Source: Nitrospira sp. (lineage in GTDB: Bacteria; Nitrospirota; Nitrospiria; Nitrospirales; Nitrospiraceae). From it: DNA of 19,831 bases. The notes beneath the pieces were generated by a model. The model was not told the origin of the DNA and did no database searches. It worked only from the letters and a program-made list of their open reading frames with translations. Where the stretch lies: contig JACOEF010000407.1 in NCBI GenBank assembly GCA_024998705.1, positions 1-19,831 of the forward strand, given 5' to 3'. Made by a program: the position numbers and the translations under genes. Positions 16,127-19,831 of the stretch are shown here, piece after piece; the first letter of the stretch is position 1; every line of letters starts with the position of its first letter.

Positions 16127-17116
16127 TCAAAGATAGTGCGCGAGATGCGCACGGTAGAATTCAACCGTCTGATGGAGCCCTTGCTCTAAGGAAACCTTTG
16201 GTCCCCATCCAAGCGTCGATTGAATTTTCTCAAAATTCGCATAGTAGTCACCGATATCAATACGTTTCCTTTCACCAGGAAACGATCGCAGGACATAGCT
16301 TCCCCCACCGGTAACCTTCACAAGCAGATCAGCAAGGTCCTTGAGAGTAATTGCCAACTCTCCGCCCAGGTTGAACACTTGCCCGTTAGCCTCTTCACTG
16401 ACCGCGACCAGAAGCATCGCATCGACAACATCACTCACGAATGAAAAATCCCGTATCTGCTGCCCCTCCCACACTTCAAACGGCTTACCCTCAACAAGCA
16501 AACGAATCCATACCCCTAAGAAGGTCTGCTTGGCATCTTTGATCCGCATCCTGGGCCCATACGTATTGGTGAGTCTCAAGGCACACGAGCGAATGTCATA
16601 CACGTTGTTGTAGAGAATGTGGTACCACTCTCCGGCCATCTTGTTAATCCCATTCACATCAACCGGACGAAGAAGGTGCTTTTCATCCACCGGCAGATAG
16701 TCCGGCTTTCCATAGATCTGCCTGGTACTCGCAAACACAATCTTAATCTTTGGTTGATAGCGTCGGCAGACCTCCAAGATCGACAGCTGAGCGCGACAAT
16801 TGATCTCCAAATCCGTGTACGGATTTTCCATAGAGTCAAGATGACTTGTCTGCCCAGCCAGATTGAACAGAAAATCCTGGCCTTGAATGAGATGGCGGAA
16901 ACTGTGCTCATCCCGAACATCAGAAATATTCACCCGGATGTTTCGTTCAATATCGGTGACATTGAACAAATTGCCGCCATACTCTGGGACGAGACTGTCA
17001 ACCACTGTCACACTGGCACCCCTTCGGACAAGTTCTCGAGCCAGGTTGGAGCCAATAAACCCCATTCCTCCCGTAATCAACACCTTGGAGCCGGAAAAAT
17101 CGCCAGACTCCGTCAT
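16127..17116 (-). CDS. NAD-dependent epimerase/dehydratase (extended SDR) lacking the catalytic Tyr
   Basis: This is a 329-residue extended short-chain dehydrogenase likely to modify a nucleotide sugar. The Rossmann motif GGMGFIG is at 16-22, and Asp40 ending the second strand suggests NAD rather than NADP. FASTRQIYG (128-136) carries the usual Ser/Thr. The active-site helix reads VNGINKMAGE: Lys159 is present, but the Tyr of the YxxxK motif is replaced by Asn155. RDFSFVSDVVDAM and VFNLGGE match the substrate-binding half of the family. ATG 17116 overlaps the methyltransferase stop by 4 bases (ATGA). Its exact reaction cannot be read; sequence neighbours in the family include UDP-glucose 4-epimerase, dTDP-glucose dehydratase and CDP-sugar epimerases. 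It probably works with the adjacent aminotransferase. Confidence 0.92.
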   Translation of the reverse strand: MTESGDFSGSKVLITGGMGFIGSNLARELVRRGASVTVVDSLVPEYGGNLFNVTDIERNIRVNISDVRDEHSFRHLIQGQDFLFNLAGQTSHLDSMENPYTDLEINCRAQLSILEVCRRYQPKIKIVFASTRQIYGKPDYLPVDEKHLLRPVDVNGINKMAGEWYHILYNNVYDIRSCALRLTNTYGPRMRIKDAKQTFLGVWIRLLVEGKPFEVWEGQQIRDFSFVSDVVDAMLLVAVSEEANGQVFNLGGELAITLKDLADLLVKVTGGGSYVLRSFPGERKRIDIGDYYANFEKIQSTLGWGPKVSLEQGLHQTVEFYRAHLAHYL

Positions 17117-17841
17117 TTGTGATCTACTTTCTTTGCCAAGATGACATTGTCGAGATACAGATCAGGATTTGAAGGAGTCATGAATCGACCTATGGCACCC
17201 AAAAGATTGATAGGCGCCATCAACAACAATGTACTGAAGAGATTGAGATACTGGTTTCTGTGGACCGTAACTTTATAGAGATAGGCATTTACGAGCTGAC
17301 AGAGAACTCGAACATCGCTCATAGTCTTGACATGCTCCACGACCTCAAAACCAGCACTCGTGATGAGGGCGAGGAGGCCAAAAGAGGAATAACGGGCATA
17401 ATCATACGGCTGTTCATGCTCATCCCAAACAAATGGCACTGTCAGTAGCAAATGTCCGCCCGGCTTGAGCACTCGATTCAGTTCACGCACAAATTCCGTG
17501 GGTGTGAACACATGCTCCAAGACCTGGTTACACACGAGCGAATCAAAACTTTCAGAATCGAACGGAAAGGCTTGGCCACCATAAAACACATCTGCCTGCT
17601 TGTGAGCACGATTCTCCGGCGTATCAAGCTCCATACCAATGTACTCAACGGCCTTAAATAAGGGTCGATAGGGTTGACTCCCACAGCCAACATCTAGGAC
17701 GCGTCCCGTGATATGGGGGGTAAGGCGACGGACACTCTCATATAACCCCTTCCTCGCAAAATAAAACGGGTTGATGAACAGCCCGGGAAGGCCGGGACGC
17801 ATCATCTGAGCATCATAGTACCGCTTCAGACTAGTCAACAT
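17113..17841 (-). CDS. Class I SAM-dependent methyltransferase
   Basis: This 242-residue protein has a Methyltransf_11-type fold. SAM motif I is VLDVGCGS at 48-55. An acidic residue ending strand 2 lies in GMELDTPEN. The strand-4 signature is CNQVLEHV, followed by RVLKPGGHLLLTVPF. WDEHEQPYDYARYSS after strand 5 is typical of methyltransferases in polysaccharide clusters. A hydrophobic stretch near the C-terminus may touch the membrane. The open frame extends to 18078, but that part overlaps the TIGR04325-type gene in another frame, so ATG 17841, 4 bases after that gene's stop, is preferred. It may methylate a glycan residue or a lipid-linked intermediate; the substrate is not known. Confidence 0.9.
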   Translation of the reverse strand: MLTSLKRYYDAQMMRPGLPGLFINPFYFARKGLYESVRRLTPHITGRVLDVGCGSQPYRPLFKAVEYIGMELDTPENRAHKQADVFYGGQAFPFDSESFDSLVCNQVLEHVFTPTEFVRELNRVLKPGGHLLLTVPFVWDEHEQPYDYARYSSFGLLALITSAGFEVVEHVKTMSDVRVLCQLVNAYLYKVTVHRNQYLNLFSTLLLMAPINLLGAIGRFMTPSNPDLYLDNVILAKKVDHK

Positions 17842-17845
17842 AGAG

Positions 17846-18658
17846 CTAAGAACTTCGGTCCAGGATGAAACCACGAAGCTCAAACGGGCCTCGATCGCTC
17901 TGCAACGATCCCTCTGATTCCTGAAATGAAGCAACAAGTCGATACTGGGGCGCGAAGGCCTCGAGAAATTTGGCCACAGCAAATATCCAACAGGGATAAC
18001 TTGCCTTATAAATCGAGGGAGGAACAATCTGGACCGTGAGGACATCCTGAATGGCGTCCGCGCGGGGCGTTCGCGCAATCAGCATACTGTTCGCTCCGAT
18101 GGAACAAGCCTCCCGGATGAGATCGTAGGGGGGCTCGACATACTGCACCACACTCGACAACAACACGACGTCAGGGGCTTCTGCCTTCACGGCTTCCTCT
18201 ATCGTGTAAAAAAAATTCAGCTCGCCATCTGCAAACTCGGCCCGCCCCGATTCGACAATTCGAGACTGCTCGACGATATTCCACCGCACGGACGCCAGAG
18301 GGGGCTGGAACGCCTTGAATTGTCGGTAGACCGTTCCGAATGATCCGCCGATATCCAACACGCGCAGGTGTCCACCTCGTGCACATGCGGCACGCAAGAG
18401 ACCGGCCAAGAGAGGGTAATAGAACTACACGTGATCAAACAGCACAGAATTACGTTCGTACGCAGCCTCCCCCATCTTGACCTTCAGCGCCGCGACTCTG
18501 GACTTCCTAAAAATGGCTTCATCGTCATACCCGGATGAGGCAGCACGCGCAGCCTCCCAAGTTGGAAACAGCCCCTGAAACCGAATATCATCAGCACGAA
18601 ACCCTCGATAGGCATTGAGAATAGCCGGCGGGATCCAGGACTTGATTACTCGCTTCAT
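17846..18658 (-). pseudogene. TIGR04325-type methyltransferase interrupted by an in-frame TAG
   Basis: This is one frame of 271 codons broken at codon 78 by TAG (18427-18425). The first part (77 residues) ends in EAAYERNSVLFDHV; the second resumes without frameshift with FYYPLLAGLL. As I recall the family, these stretches are continuous in TIGR04325 proteins, which occur in surface-polysaccharide clusters. The SAM motif LDIGGSFG lies at 101-108, after the stop, and FDHV-side residues are well preserved, so the break is recent or an error. Residual translation could restart at TTG 18409, giving 187 residues that still hold the SAM site. ATG 18658 has GGAGGG 10 bases upstream, inside the end of the preceding gene. 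The gene ends in TAG, 4 bases before the next methyltransferase. Confidence 0.85.
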
Positions 18659-18661
18659 TCC

Positions 18662-19573
18662 TCAGATCCCTCCGGCATGGTCGCCAACCATTCCTCGTAG
18701 GCGTGCCCAGATCCGCCGAGGCACGGAGGGTCGTAACGACTTCAGCTTCCGAATAAATGCTTGGCGCGCAGGCTGACTTTCCTCAATCGGAATATCCCTT
18801 ACTACAACTGGCCTCCCCCAAGAAGTATGCACAAATTCGTCGGCACGCCCCCCATGTGTTCCACTACCGTCGGTTCCGATATTTTGCACCTGAGATGAGC
18901 CCGGGTACAGCGTAAGGAGACCTTCCAGGAATGCCGCCGCATGCCAACGGATCGCCCAGGAGTCATTCCGTCCACCGTCCTGGTCCTCGAGCATTTTCAT
19001 GTAGGGATACACACCATCCATATCAAACGCACGTGCGAGTCCCCGCTCAGAAAGTCTAGTCAACAGCTTCGCTCCATCCGGCTCAAAAAGCCGCCACCCT
19101 CGCGCCCACGTGGCCCATCCCCAACAATCCGCACCACGGAGGAAGAATGTTTCCGGCAGCTGGCAGCTCACGGGATAGGAATAGCCGTGGATACTGACTA
19201 CTTCGGAAACATTCAGGTACCGTTCCAATGCCGCATTCATATACTGCAGGAAATGCGGACCCGGGAGCACATCGTCCTCCAATACAATCACACGTCCATA
19301 TCGTTCCACCAAATCAGTGACCCCGGTCACGATTGAACGAGCCAGCCCCAAGTTAACAGACTGTTCGACAACGGTGACGGAACGAAACCCTGTGAGCCCC
19401 CGAAGCAGTGCCCGGACAGCAGACACATCTTCGTTCACGAGCGAGTTCTTAGCCCCGTCGGAGAACACAAAAAGATCTGACTCCCGTGCTTCGCGGTTAT
19501 TCTTCAGGCCTTCGAGGACTCGTCCCGTATGCTCAGGACGCTTATAGACGAACAAGGCAATCGGCGCTAGCAC
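18662..19573 (-). CDS. GT2-like glycosyltransferase
   Basis: This 303-residue GT-A protein starts with GTG, two bases after the FkbM-type gene's TAG. APIALFVYKRPEHTGRVLEGL is the first strand and helix (given here from residue 3). VFSDGAKN (36-43) replaces the usual DGS loop. VNLGLARSI (73-81) and the metal motif Glu99-Asp100-Asp101 in VLEDDVLPGPHFL follow. GADCWGWATWARGW is the aromatic segment seen in glycosyltransferases of this kind, and DSWAIRWHAAAF would bind the acceptor. The fold also recalls GNT-I-like enzymes. Donor and acceptor are unknown. Its position between FkbM and TIGR04325-type methyltransferases suggests these three act on the same glycan. Confidence 0.9.
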   Translation of the reverse strand: MLAPIALFVYKRPEHTGRVLEGLKNNREARESDLFVFSDGAKNSLVNEDVSAVRALLRGLTGFRSVTVVEQSVNLGLARSIVTGVTDLVERYGRVIVLEDDVLPGPHFLQYMNAALERYLNVSEVVSIHGYSYPVSCQLPETFFLRGADCWGWATWARGWRLFEPDGAKLLTRLSERGLARAFDMDGVYPYMKMLEDQDGGRNDSWAIRWHAAAFLEGLLTLYPGSSQVQNIGTDGSGTHGGRADEFVHTSWGRPVVVRDIPIEESQPARQAFIRKLKSLRPSVPRRIWARLRGMVGDHAGGI

Positions 19574-19575
19574 TG

Positions 19576-19831
19576 CTATCTCGGGTTCTTTTGGTCCAAA
19601 TAGATGAAGGTATTGACCGTCTTCGTAAATAAGCCGTACCCATGCTCCGAGACATACCGGTGCATCGGATTTGTCTCCAGAGCAGTCAACGATGACTGTA
19701 ATGACTCAACGAGAACACAATATGGACGAAACCTGTCCCAATCATTCGACCGAATCACATTTAGATCGACCCCTTCAGCATCCACCGACAACACATCGAT
19801 GACCTGTCCCTTCGGCAGATGCTGCTGAAAC
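19576..19831 (-). CDS. FkbM-family methyltransferase, C-terminal part (5' end outside window)
   Basis: Only the last 84 or so codons are inside the window; the frame is open to the right edge. IDVLSVDAEGVDLNVIRSND is the FkbM signature (residue numbering unknown because the start is missing), with the acidic and glycine residues that follow the SAM-binding core, and RFRPYCVLVES continues the pattern. The C-terminal GYGLFTKTVNTFIYL strand also fits. FkbM enzymes O-methylate sugars or related groups. It ends in TAG, two bases before the GTG of the next gene, so it belongs to the same operon. Confidence 0.88.
   Translation of the reverse strand, partial: FQQHLPKGQVIDVLSVDAEGVDLNVIRSNDWDRFRPYCVLVESLQSSLTALETNPMHRYVSEHGYGLFTKTVNTFIYLDQKNPR

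Noticed and set aside
1859..18427. Reassigned TAA/TAG codons or pyrrolysine insertion
   Set aside because: TAA and TAG both terminate other intact genes at expected C-termini here, and neither interrupted family is known to use pyrrolysine.
1..19831. tRNA, rRNA, CRISPR, insertion sequence or phage genes
   Set aside because: No cloverleaf, regular repeat array, transposase or integrase motif was seen on either strand.

Overview
The window reads as part of a chromosome from a moderately GC-rich bacterium. The archaeal-type class I aldolase, the fructose-1,6-bisphosphatase and the style of the surface-glycan genes suggest a Nitrospirota (Nitrospira-like) autotroph. That placement is inferred from remembered protein resemblance and was not searched. 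Every gene I can support is on the minus strand, so transcription runs from the right edge to the left edge. I see no RNA gene, insertion sequence, phage gene or CRISPR array.

Right part (about 10.8 to 19.8 kb, visibly lower GC): a dense glycan-assembly block. In transcription order it holds the end of an FkbM-type methyltransferase, a GT2-like glycosyltransferase, a TIGR04325-type methyltransferase broken by an in-frame TAG, a class I SAM methyltransferase, an SDR-type NAD-dependent epimerase/dehydratase, a DegT/DnrJ-type aminotransferase, a GT8-like glycosyltransferase, two GT2 enzymes and a GT4 enzyme. Most junctions overlap by 1 or 4 bases or are separated by a few bases, which is typical of an operon. 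A 277-base gap holding a clear dyad element separates this block from the next one.

Middle part (3.55 to 10.57 kb, higher GC): a second GT4 glycosyltransferase, a polyprenyl-phosphate sugar-1-phosphate transferase that would start the repeat unit at the membrane, a KdsC-family HAD phosphatase, a bifunctional GDP-mannose pyrophosphorylase/mannose-6-phosphate isomerase, a phosphomannomutase/phosphoglucomutase and an exported DUF3108 protein.

Left part (1 to 3.42 kb): class I fructose-1,6-bisphosphatase, a class I aldolase reading frame interrupted by two in-frame stops, and a DegP/HtrA-type serine protease running off the left edge. The metabolic logic is coherent. Aldolase and FBPase make fructose-6-phosphate, the isomerase domain of ManC makes mannose-6-phosphate, AlgC makes mannose-1-phosphate, and ManC makes GDP-mannose for the glycosyltransferases.

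The most notable observation is three lone in-frame nonsense codons with no frameshift, in two otherwise well preserved genes (1730-1732, 1859-1861 and 18425-18427). TAA and TAG end other intact genes here, so reassignment of these codons is unlikely. Recent gene decay or base-substitution error is more likely. Other points are an epimerase with Asn in place of the SDR catalytic Tyr, an in-frame protein-like extension after the GT8-like gene, and the compositional break near 10.7 kb.
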